The notes under the pieces were generated by a model. The model worked only from the letters and a program-made list of their open reading frames with translations. It searched no databases and was not told where the DNA came from. From Gordionus sp. m RMFG-2023 (Eukaryota; Nematomorpha; Gordioida; Chordodea; Parachordodidae), in the NCBI RefSeq assembly GCF_954871325.1, contig NC_088775.1, forward strand, positions 56,831,561-56,895,560: a stretch of DNA of 64,000 nt, read 5' to 3'. Within the stretch, counting starts at the first letter, position 1. Every line of letters begins with the position of its first letter. The position numbers and the translations under genes were made by a program. Of the stretch, positions 24,037-34,690 are shown piece after piece.

Positions 24037-24127
24037 GGAGAGGGTGACCCTATTCTAGACCCAGATTATAGGGAACCTTTTAGACCTCCATTAGCCGCCA
24101 AAAGACGTTGCCACTTTGAGGCTGAAG
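24037..24127 (+). CDS. coiled-coil gene, exon (G)
   Basis: The acceptor GCCAG|GGA and donor GAAG|GTAGGA bound a 91-base exon that starts in phase 0, as needed after the exon ending at 16512, and leaves phase 1. It encodes GEGDPILDPDYREPFRPPLA followed by AKRRCHFEAEG. The proline- and arginine-rich segment is not a recognised domain. A downstream exon must begin with two bases in phase 1. None was found before the FYVE-like exon at 32595, whose only good acceptor is phase 0, so at least one exon is missing from this list. Confidence 0.5.
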
Positions 24128-26096
24128 GTAGGATTTTGGGGAAGATTGGTGTTATAGTTTGAGCTTTATAATATATTCTGGTACTATTAAGGCTACTTTT
24201 AATAATATTTTACCAACTCAATCTATAAGTTCTTAAATGCCAAAAATCCTCATTATATTCGTATCATAGGAAAATAATATCTCAAAATCTTTTGCCCATA
24301 TCATCTTGGGCAGTTTTTATTAAAGATAAGACAATATTGTAAACTTAATTTTTAAGATAACCTATGTTCCTTTAAACCACATATAAATATTATACTTTAA
24401 TATGTTTAACAAAATTTATGTTAAATCCTTTATCATTTTTTTGTTTATACAGGTTTTACATTTAGTCTGTACATTATTTTTTTTATAACTTTTATTTAAA
24501 AAAAATTTTCATCAATTTTAAAATTAGGATTTGATTCAGGGTTATTTAATACCTTATATCCCACTACCTTCTTCTTCACTACCATAAGTGTTAATCACCC
24601 AACAAATTAAATATATTACATAAAATTGGTAATGATATTCTATCGAGTTACATATATATATAAAATATAATCATTATATTTTGTTTTGGTGTTTATTTTT
24701 TTTTATCTATTTATCTTAATATAGGTTGGAAATTTTCCAGCTAATTTTGGTTGTCAATATATTTAAAATATAGCGGAAAAAAATAAGGAAATTAATACAA
24801 GATTCCCAAAGAAAATAAGATATATACTGTGATATGTAAAATTTTAAGCATGAATATTAAAAAGAATCGAATCTGTATCTTTTGTCAAGAAGATGAAAAG
24901 ATACAAGATTCTTTTCAGAATAAAGGATCTTTGATAAAGATACTAGTATCTTATTAAAAATGTCAAAAAGATACTGAGTACAAGATGCATAAGGATCTTT
25001 AGATACAAGTATTCGCGGCACTGCCCAACTCTGACTGCATATAATCAATTTTTACTTGATCTCTGATTCTCTTTTTTAAATTTCTTGAAAACTTTCATTT
25101 ATGCTCTAGGAGCTTATTTTCTATATGTAACCAACGGATCACCTTTTCCCTTATAAATACGCTTCTTTTTCAGTCTTCTGAGATACTTCTTTCATATTAC
25201 ATCGAATTACACAGGTCTGTCATCCATTCCATTCCAATTTCCTCCACTGTTTTTATCATTTCCAGTGTTAATTTAAAATTATTATGCCTAAATTGTGATC
25301 CCGTCATTGGATATTTCCAATTTTTCAAGGTTATCACACCCTGAATTCTTTCATAATACCAAGCTTGGCAAAACTCGGTAATACTTGGTCCACAATGGAA
25401 ATATAATATTTTTTTCGAGCTGAACCAATATTTTATAGATAATATCGGGTAGGCTAAAACACATCAAACATAAACCAGAACGAAATAATAATTATTTAAT
25501 ACAAACAAATCGAACTATTCGATAATTTGTTTTTAAATATATAAAATTGGATAATTTAAAAACTTTTAATGAAATTTTTAACTAAATTTAATATTTTCAA
25601 ATTAATATTAAATTGTGTAGTATATATATTACCGGCCAGGCAATATTTGTAATACCTTATGAAGTTATCTAAAATTTATAGGCTAGATTTGTAAATATGA
25701 TTTTGGCTAGATAAAAATGGGGTAGTTAAATATTCAGAATATTATATATGTAACTTCTCCTAAAACCTATTTTGAAGGATATGAAAATTGAAAGTAAAAA
25801 ATTAATTATAAATCCATGAAAATTAAATATCACTTTTTTTCATAATTTTATTAGTTATTATTTTCTAGATATATATAGCGCCATTCATATAAAAGATAAA
25901 TAAATTAACAAGCTTATTTATTTTTATTGGCCATTTATTTTTAGTTTTTAAATTTTTGACTAGCAAAATATTATTATTTGTGAAAGGAAATATTATTAAC
26001 ATTTTTAAGTTTGATTTCTTAATTATAATATCATAAAAAGTATAGAGTATTATTCCCATGTTTAAAATGTTAGAACATCAGCAGATATAGTAATGA
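24128..26096. other. AT-rich non-coding sequence with MITE relics
   Basis: No gene seen. A block at 24860-25020 is built of GATACAAGAT/ATCTTTGATA-type words and ends TTCGCGGCACTGCC, probably a hAT MITE remnant. Short pyrimidine-rich text at 25080-25300 has no recognised family. Confidence 0.35.
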
Positions 26097-26104
26097 GTAA
26101 AAAT

Positions 26105-26681
26105 CAGGGCTTCGAACCGTTAGGTATAGCGGTTCGGTTCATTTCGGTTTTTATAAAGATTTTGTTCCATTTCGGTTTTGAAGAAATTCATATTGGTTCG
26201 ATTTAGAATTTATAACGGTTCGTTCCGGTTTTTATAAATTTGATTTTTTTTTAAATTAATCGAAAAATCTCTTTAATTTATATATTTTAAATTCCTTATT
26301 TAATTTAACCATAAAGATTACTTTATATCTAATTAACGTGTAGTTTGCCTAAATCTCTACCAAATTGAGTATTATATAAAGTAAAAACAATTAACTTGGT
26401 AATGATTGCTATGTAAATAATGGCGATTTAATTGTATAAAAAATTTTAATTTGAAAAGAAATCGAGAATTTAAATTGCCCTCAAGGAAAATTAAAATGTC
26501 AAATTTAGGTCAATATTAATAATTTAAAATTATACTTTTAAAAACCGTTCTGAACCTTGTTAAACCGGTTCAAAATATTTATAGCAGTTCGATTCGCTCT
26601 TTTTATGTTTTTCTTATAACGGTTCAGTTACGGTTTAAAATATTATGACGGTTCGTTCCGGATTCCCGGTTCAGGTCCTAG
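26105..26681. mobile_element. hAT MITE with perfect target duplication
   Basis: Left end CAGGGCTTCGAACCG, right end CGGTTCAGGTCCTAG, interior rich in CGGTTCG words. It is flanked by GTAAAAAT on both sides (26097-26104 and 26682-26689). The right end plus its duplication and flank is itself tandemly repeated once, ending near 26738. Confidence 0.8.
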
Positions 26682-26779
26682 GTAAAAATACAATGTTATT
26701 TCCCGGTTTGGGTCTTAGGTAAAAATTACAATGTTATCAGTAGAATCTAATATAAAATACCAATATCGAAATAGTATGT

Positions 26780-27115
26780 TAAAATTTTTTTATTTTCTCC
26801 ATCCCACTCTGATTAATATAGTTATAATTATCCTTATAATCAATTGATACTTATCGAATTATTATACTTAAAGCTTTATAATTTCAGGGCACTCACTCTT
26901 AAGACGTAGAATGATGATCATCAATGTAATCAGTCGGTCTCTTTATTAGCTTTCATTTGATACCTATGTCGATATATTATGCTAGTATATTTTTAAACCC
27001 CCCCCCCTCCCCACCTCCACAACCCTAGCATACCCACTCTGAAGGGATGAATATCAATTGATCTTTTTATTTGACACTCATGTCCCTTAACCCACCCTGA
27101 AGAGATGAGTATTAA
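26780..27115. repeat. satellite block, reverse orientation
   Basis: Units contain TTATTAGCTTTCATTTGATA and CGATATATTATGCTAG, then a C-run and CCCACTCTGAAGGGATGA. This is the reverse complement of the array at 31100-31840. Confidence 0.75.
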
Positions 27116-27399
27116 TTAGGGATAAAAAATTGTTTTTTTATTGGAAAAACAAACTTTTTTTTTTAATTTATTGCTACAATATTAATATTTTATTACATAT
27201 TTTTTATTTTCACAATCATTTAAATAAAATTTTAAAATAAAATAAATTTAACAATACAAATAATAGACAACCAAGCATTCATAAACATTCTTTCATTGAA
27301 ATATAAATTGGTTATATTGAATTTTAATCTTTTATTTGTAGAATACTATTTTTATATAATTAAAAAAAAATTAAATTTTCTATATTTAGATAAATTCGG

Positions 27400-27530
27400 G
27401 CCTAATGGGCGGATAAATAATTTTTATTTTAACTTCGAGTCTGGCTTTTCTGTAGAAACAAATAAAAAATTCAATTGGACCTGGCTCTAAATTTTTTTTT
27501 GAAAAATTAGGATCGATGCAGATCTCTAAT
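27400..27530. mobile_element. right part of a TAGAGATCTGCA-type hAT MITE
   Basis: It ends GATGCAGATCTCTA after a GGGCC-bearing interior like that of 52327-52724. No left end was found. Confidence 0.45.
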
Positions 27531-27849
27531 TTGCATAACGGCATATTTTAAAAATGATTAGTAAATAAATTATTTAATAACTAATTTTGTTATTTATAAT
27601 TATAATTATAAAAGTGCAGTAAACGTTTTTTCAAAAAAAACACGTTACTTGTTACGTAAAAAAAAACACGTTACCGTTACTCGCTACCTTGTGGAAAAAG
27701 GAAGGTACTGGCTATTAGTAATGTGGAAAAATTAAATAATATACTAAAATTTCATATATATAATATAAATAAAATTATACAAATAATATATTATATAAGA
27801 TATTTTTATTATTTTTAATAATAATTGATTTTCATTGGTCAGATAAACT

Positions 27850-28935
27850 CAGGGTTGGCAAGTCGGTCAATTGAGAAAGAGTATTTGACCTGGTCAAATA
27901 CAGTCAAATACTCTAAAATGTTATTGGCGAATAACTATATTCATTTAATTAACTAATATGTATTTAAAGCATGTTTATCAATCTAATTTAATTGCAAATT
28001 TAAAAATATATTTGTATCATCAAGACATCGATTTAATTATAATTTTATATAAAAATATAAAATATTCATATTAAAATATTAGAATTTCAATTTGAAATAT
28101 ATAAAAAAAGAATTTTTCTCATTATTAATTTGATTAAATCTAAATATATAAATAAATATAATAATTTTACTTAATGGTTTGAGAAAATTACTAATTGACA
28201 ATTTATATTACATTATGTACAATTATCCAAACAAGTTGGGCATCATCAATAATATGTAATGAGCAAATACATATATGCAAGAAAGCTCTGAAAGCAGCTG
28301 TTGAAGAAGTTGGATATTTGTCCGAGAGAAATTGCCAATAATATATTAAATGTTATTTTGGACAAAAAATTTAAAATTAAATACTATTCATAAACATTTA
28401 GCTATCTTATTGACCCTGGCTCACGTAAAAAACAAGATGCTTAATTTAGAAAACATATTATACAATCATGTCCATTATTTTATAATTTACCAACCCGAAG
28501 AAAAAATATTAAAGATACGTTTGAAGAAGAGAACAATCCAAATTCATGTTTTCACACAGCACTGCTGATTATTTATTACATTCCCAATATAAGGAGAGCA
28601 TCTTACTTGAGTTTGATGAAGCATATGATATAATACAAAAATTAGTCGTTTTACAAAGTGATGATGATCAAAATATTCTAAGTGATATCATAAATTTCAG
28701 AAATAAAAGCGGTGGTATATTTAATAGCCAAAATATTTGGAAACCAGTAACTTTCATAAAAACAATCAGATTTCGGGCTCAAGTTATTGACATACATTTT
28801 TTACTATTATATATAAAATGGAATTAATATTGTCTTAAAAAAACATTTATTTGTGACCATATATGATCGTATTTTACCGGTCAAATATCGGTCAATTAAC
28901 CGAATTTTATTTGACCGGTCAAATGCACAACCTTG
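27850..28935 (+). mobile_element. hAT element with perfect target duplication, decayed transposase
   Basis: Ends are CAGGGTTGGCAAGTCGG and (inverted) CAAGGTTGTGCATTTGACC. The flanking 8-bp duplication GATAAACT is perfect (27842-27849 and 28936-28943). The subterminal regions repeat GGTCAAATAC/GACCGGTCAAAT words. Plus-strand coding remnants at about 28203-28830 resemble a hAT core: SHSTADYLLHSQY, LLEFDEAYDIIQKL and FRNKSGGIFNSQNIWK, where the family has '..IWK'. The frame is interrupted upstream and most of the transposase is absent, so it is non-autonomous. Confidence 0.82.
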
Positions 28936-29779
28936 GATAAACTAGAGAGTGGTTAACACATCTTTGATAAACGCAGAGGATGGAAGGGTTGTATAATATT
29001 TATTAAATAAAAATTTTAATTGGGGGGATTTTATTAAAAATTAAAAAATAATTCTTATTTAGAAAAAAGCTTAATAATTCAAGCTTTCTACTTCCACCTC
29101 CCTTCGATGACCTATAATTTTATCCAGGGCTAATTTAATTTAAGTGGCAGGTGAATTATTGCTGATAGTATATATTCATATTTATAGATGTGTTCAAATC
29201 TATTGAAAATATAATCAAAATATAAATTGTAAACAATATTTTAACTGTTTATCTTTTATCTATGCCTTGCAGGATTGCATTAATAAGTGGCTTACAAAAC
29301 TTGAAATTATTTAAAGCAATTATTTTAAGTTTTAAACAATAGTTATCGTAGGAGTGAGATATCCTAAATCTTCTAAAATCGAATGCGTAGTAACAGGTTC
29401 CATAACATAGAAAATCATATATACATATCATTATTTTTTAATTAACACTAGCCATACAAAATATATATGAATGACTTGTCATTATCTGAAAATATTTGCA
29501 ATTCAGATTTATCACAAGATTCGCCAGATTGGTTATTCTCCTTAATAAGACTATGAATTTCAGGGGCCAGGGCAGGTTAGATCATCTTCATTTGAAGAAA
29601 TATATACAATAAAAATATATATTAATTCTTGATTGATTTAATATTAGATTAACAATCTTAACTTAATTTAACAACAAAATAAAAATGAAGGAATTTGTTG
29701 GCTGATCTGACTTAAAAACTCCGCTTAAATTTTTTATAAAATTTAAAAAATAAATTAATTTTACAACAAAAATATGTTT

Positions 29780-29950
29780 TTTTCATAATTTTTAAGGAAA
29801 AATTTAAGGTAACGAGTAAAGTTTTGCATTACCGTTACTCAAAAATAAAAGAAACGCTTTACCGTTGCTCGTTTCCTCTAGAAAAATGTAACGAATGGCG
29901 TTCCTTTCCTTCAAAAAAGTTAATGATATTACTTTACAACACTATATATA
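29780..29950. mobile_element. TAACG-rich hAT MITE relic
   Basis: Words GGTAACGAGTAAAG, ACCGTTACTC and TGTAACGAATGG are arranged around a short centre. Similar relics lie at about 9115-9215, 27605-27715 and 56430-56540. Ends were not resolved. Confidence 0.4.
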
Positions 29951-30378
29951 AATATATACCAATTTTTAAATGTTGTTTATTTTATTGAACATTCTAACTC
30001 AATCCTTACCTAAATATTTTATTATAATAATTATAAAATAAAATTTAATAAAATTTTTTATGATATAAAAATAATAGCTAGATTTGAAAAAATAGTTCCA
30101 TAGTTTCCTTTATGTTAATGAAATTATTTTATCTTTTTTTCTAAATATTTTTTCTATTATTTTTTTATCGTTATTATTTCCATATTTTTTAATTATTTTT
30201 CTTAGCTAATATTAATATTCAATTGATATTTTTATTAGATTCTAATTGATACATATGTTAGATATTTTACTATGCATTTTTACACCCTCTTCCCCAATAC
30301 CCACCCTGGACATATGCCGCCCAAAATAAAAACTGAAATGCTCAGAATTTTTTTTTTACTTAATTCTTCAGAATTTAT

Positions 30379-30660
30379 CAGAGACCTTCATGCCCGGCTC
30401 GGGTACACGAGCCAGGTCATATTTTAATTTTTTAATGACCAGGCCGGTCCTAAATTTTTTTAAAAATATCTGGGCCGGGTCGTATATTTTAAAACTGAAT
30501 ATTTAAAATCGCCATTATTAGCTATAAAAATAAAAAAATGTAATATATTTTGAAATAATTCTGGTGTCGAAAAATTTTAAAAAAATATCCGGGCCCGGAC
30601 TAAAAAAATATTTTTTTAAAAAAATGCTGGCCAAAGGGTGTAATACCTCTGAAGGTCTCA
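30379..30660. mobile_element. hAT MITE, CAGAGACCTTCA family
   Basis: Left CAGAGACCTTCATGCCCGG and right CTGAAGGTCTC. The interior has CCCGGCTCGGG and GGGCCCGGAC words. No convincing target duplication; it abuts the next copy. Confidence 0.6.
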
Positions 30661-30670
30661 TTATTTGTAT

Positions 30671-30931
30671 AAGAGACCTGCAAGCCCATCCAATTTTTTT
30701 AAATATACCAGAGCCTAAAATTTTTTCTTAAATACCCGGGCTGACCCTAAATTTTTTTTTTATAAAATGCCCGAGCAGGCCGTATATTTTAAAACTGAAT
30801 ATTTTAAATCGCCAATTTTAGCAAAAATCCGGGCCTGGCCTGAAAATACAAAACCCGGGTCGGGCCGAAAATTTTTTTTTTTTAAAATTCAGGCAGCAGG
30901 GCCGTGCAAATGCTACTTCTGCAGGTCTCTT
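30671..30931. mobile_element. hAT MITE, CAGAGACCTTCA family, second copy
   Basis: Left AAGAGACCTGCAAGCCC and right CTGCAGGTCTCTT. Flanks ATTTGTAT and ATTTATAT (7/8) look like a decayed 8-bp duplication. The end-to-end arrangement with 30379-30660 suggests tandem or targeted insertion. Confidence 0.68.
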
Positions 30932-31099
30932 ATTTATATTTGATTTCACAGATATTTTTCTTAAAATCAAAGACGATTTTGCAAAGAGAAAATTTTGATT
31001 TTCTCAGTTTTTATTTTCAGAAGAAATACCAATAAATCGCTCAAAAATTTTTGTTATTTAAGTATTTAATTTCAAATTAAAGTTAATCAAATTAATTTT

Positions 31100-31840
31100 T
31101 GATCCATGCTCTTAGATCTAGTATGTGTTGGTAATGAGGGGGGGGGGTGTACATTTTTGGGGGCGGGGGGGGGGGTGATATTTCGACATAATATGCCAAC
31201 ATGAATATCAAACGAAAGCTATTAAAATGATAAATTTATATTGATTTTTTATGTCATCCGGGTAGGTGGGGATATTTATTTTAACATAATATCTATAGAT
31301 ATCAAATGAAAGCTAATAAAAAGATAAATTGATTACATTGATACTCAACACTCAATGTCACTAGAGTACTTGTTGGGAGAGGAGTGGGTATTAATGATAT
31401 ATAATATGTCAACATAGGTATCAAATTAAAGTTAATACAAAGATCAATTGTTTACATTGATACTTATCACTCGATATATCTAGATGTATTTTAGGGGGGG
31501 GGGCAGTAAAATTGCATAATAAAATATCTCAACATATGTATCAAATGAAAGCTAATAAAAAGATTAATTGATTATATTAATACTCATCTCTTCAGAGTGT
31601 ATATGGTAGGGTTGGGGGTTAAAAATATCCTAGCATAATATATCGATATAAAAAGATCGATTGATTACATTGATGCTAATCACTTTACGTTTTTGGGATG
31701 AGTGCGGTGGGATTAAAAAGTTTTTAACATAATATTACGAAAAGGATCAATTTATTATATGGATAATTATTATAACTATTATTCAGAGTGGGATGGAGAA
31801 GCTAAAAAATATAAAGATCTACTGATAACATTGTGATTTT
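31100..31840. repeat. satellite array, about 115-135 bp unit
   Basis: Five to six units share CATAATATNTC.ACAT, ATCAAATGAAAGCTAATAAA, GATTACATTGATACTCA and a G-run. Units start near 31180, 31290, 31400, 31520, 31630 and 31730 and drift in length. Reverse-orientation units are at 26780-27115 and about 30210-30325. Confidence 0.8.
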
Positions 31841-32184
31841 TACTCATTACTACTTCTTTGTGGGTTTTTATATTTCCTAACATTTCAAACTTAGGTATTA
31901 TCTGAAAAATGACTAAATTTTTAATTTTCCCATTTTTATTTAGCCATTTAGTCGAAACCATATTTAAAAATCAAAAAATCCACTTTTTAAAATAAGTTCC
32001 TATAACCAGTAATTTTTATTTTGAGGAATCGGCAAGGACTACGATAATGGGGTAGCGGGTATGCAGTATCATCATGAAATTAGGGTGCAGTAGTCCAAGG
32101 AAACTGAAAAAGGCCAACATTATTTTGAAAATTTGTAATCGTACAAAAATCTTAAAATCTTTAATACTAAAAATTGCTCAGCAA

Positions 32185-32390
32185 TTAAATAACTAGTTCT
32201 GAGCGTTTCATTTTTTAATCTGAACGTTTCAGTTTTATAACTGAGCAATATTGTTTATGGGCAATTAAGTTTTTAATTGAGCCTTAAGAAGGCATTTAGT
32301 TTTTTTCTTGAGCATTAAGTATTTGTTTTGAGCGTAAGAATTTTTTTTCTGAGCATTTCAGTTTTAATTCTGTGCGTTTATAGGCCATTT
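32185..32390. repeat. minisatellite, TCTGAGCATTTCAGTTTT-like
   Basis: Six or more degenerate copies of TCTGAGCGTTTCAGTTTT with variable spacers. An inverted single copy is at about 30328-30356 (AAAACTGAAATGCTCAGAAT). Confidence 0.7.
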
Positions 32391-32594
32391 AAAACTCAAA
32401 TAAAATATTAACTTCTCACTGCCCATTATTATTTTCATAAATTAATTGCATGTGTTTTTAGATATTAGTTATGCTGTAATATTATGTTTTTAAATGGAAT
32501 TTAATTTCGCTTTCCTCAGGGATATTTATTATTATAAAAGATCATATTTTTTAATCTACATTTTTATAACATTTTAAAAACCATAAAATATAAG

Positions 32595-32879
32595 ACCGAT
32601 CAAACGTTTTTAAACACCGAGAACAGCGGACATTGCCAGAAATGCGGCGAAGTATTTTGTTTAAGCTGCCTTTCACGCAGAACCATTATCAGTAAATGCC
32701 CATCAACTCAGAGCTATCAAACTTACGAGGATATAGATTATCACCAATCTTCGACCCAGAAACGAAAGGTTGAAAATGGGGAAAGAGAAATTGCAAGGGT
32801 TGATGATAGTAGTATTGTACCAATAGCTAAGGTATATAAAGTATGCGAGCGATGCTATAGAAATGCCTTATCTTGTTGA
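32595..32879 (+). CDS. terminal exon with FYVE-like zinc-finger half
   Basis: An open exon of 94 codons ends in TGA, with AATAAA about 50 bases downstream. Residues 13-25 read HCQKCGEVFCLSC, the pattern C..C....C..C typical of the middle of FYVE and related fingers (HCR.CG..FC..C). Residues 83-91 read VCERCYRNA, like the closing VC..CY of FYVE. A polar 58-residue spacer separates them, longer than in ordinary FYVE fingers. The opening C..C pair would have to be in an upstream exon. FYVE fingers bind phosphatidylinositol 3-phosphate on endosomes, but the usual RRHHCR basic patch is not present (TENSGHC), so lipid binding is doubtful. A ZBR of the Emi1/Rca1 type is an alternative. It may belong to the coiled-coil gene upstream; the phases of the known exons do not yet connect. 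Confidence 0.45.
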   Translation, partial: TDQTFLNTENSGHCQKCGEVFCLSCLSRRTIISKCPSTQSYQTYEDIDYHQSSTQKRKVENGEREIARVDDSSIVPIAKVYKVCERCYRNALSC

Positions 32880-34480
32880 AAAGAGGAATTACGAGATTTA
32901 TAAACTTCGAAATTATTTTTAATGAGTATAATAAAATATCAAATAATTGTCAAGATTTACTTGATAATTAATTTAGCTTTAATAAATATTTTAGTCATTT
33001 TTTTGTCATTATTATTTATATAATACATAATAGTGTATAATTAAAGCTTAGAAAATTATATACTCTTTATCTGAAATAATCATCTGCTTAAAATAAGTGT
33101 ATTCATAAACGAATAAAATCTAATCAAATTAGTCCTAAAAATTTTTATTATTCATGTAATTTGTTATTTATAATTATTAGTCGGCGTATAAATATTATAT
33201 TATATAAATTAGAGGGAGAAAATTGAAAATAGTTAATTCAACAAATCGGAAAAATTATAAAATAAGCGGTTATCAAATGCATTTTTTTCCCCACAATATT
33301 ATATATTTATAAAATTATTATTTATTTATTAGTTATAATATTTGATAAATATACTTTTTTTTGTTATCATGAAATTATATAGTCGCGTAATACTGTCACT
33401 GTTTTATAATACTGTTTCTATTTTATTTTTTAAATTTTATAAAAAAAACATCGTGAAAAACACTAGTTAAAATGCAAACGCTAAAGTAAATATATATAAA
33501 AATATTTTTAAAAAAATATATAAATTATTGTAAGAATGCATTATTGTCATGTAAAATAGAGGAAACACGTTATCTGATTTTTATTACATTTTTGAAATTA
33601 AATTTCTTATATGTATAATGTTTAAAAAAGACGAACTCACTGAGAGACAAAGAAACACTAAGAGCTATGAAGCTTCGTTACTAATTACTAGATTTGTGCA
33701 ATGCCATAAAAAATAATTTAGATCCGCGTAAACACTTTTTAAAAATCATTTGATTATTTGTGAAGAGAATATTTCCGTTAAATGTAGGAGGAGCTTTAAT
33801 TATATAATAAATCAACCCTAAATTATGACAATTTATGACGCCATGGTTATATGTGATCATTACATGGACTTAACTTTAAAAAAAATTGTATTTTATTTGT
33901 ATTTTTTTTTAAAAAAGAAAATATTCGCAATTTATAATGTACACTGATTGAATGCAGTAAATTAGAATTTATAGAACCTTATCGTGCTTATATAAATGAC
34001 AAATTTTTTTTTATAAAATACATTATAAATTACACAACTATTAACTTATTACATATTAATATTTTTTTGGGAGGAGGGGAGGAGGATAAAATTATATTTC
34101 TTTAAATTTTAAAGTTATAGGTCTATCAGGCTTGACTATTAGTTCAGTGACACTATCAATTGGCTCCTTTTCATACGACACTGCAAAAGTTTTGATTATC
34201 TATGTATATGCACAATTATAATAAGATTATATTATTTTTGAAATATATTATACCAAACTTTATTATTTAGTCTAAATTATATTAGCATTGCATTAAATCT
34301 TGATTTTAATTTATTAAAAAATATAAATGTCTTAGCGGAATATGGAATCTATGTAAGTTCAGAATATATCAATTTTAAATCATTAAAAAGGCAACTTTGA
34401 TTTCACCCGAATATAATTTTAGCAAATTAATTTATTGGATACTCTGTAAATGATGGAATGCATTTCTAGAGACTTGTAGG
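32880..34480. other. AT-rich non-coding sequence
   Basis: A possible polyadenylation signal for the preceding exon is at about 32930. After that no coding character or paired repeat was seen. Confidence 0.4.
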
Positions 34481-34481
34481 C

Positions 34482-34690
34482 AGTGTTGTTAAACGGCTCA
34501 ATTTGAGCCGATTTTTAACGGCTAACTTACTATTTTATCCAGAAAAATATTATGCAAGTCTAAAGATTTTGCTCATCGATAGCACATAGGATTGAACATC
34601 TATTGGCGATATCTCGATGTTTTGGCAATATTTTCCTGGCTATAATGTTGAGTTCAATTTCCCTTTGAAACAATTTGAAAAATAGAGCCA
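34482..34690. mobile_element. TAGTGTTGTTAAA MITE family copy
   Basis: It begins AGTGTTGTTAAACGGCTCA and carries the family's GAGCCGATTTTTAACGG and TAATGTTGAGTTC words. The right end is eroded. Confidence 0.6.
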
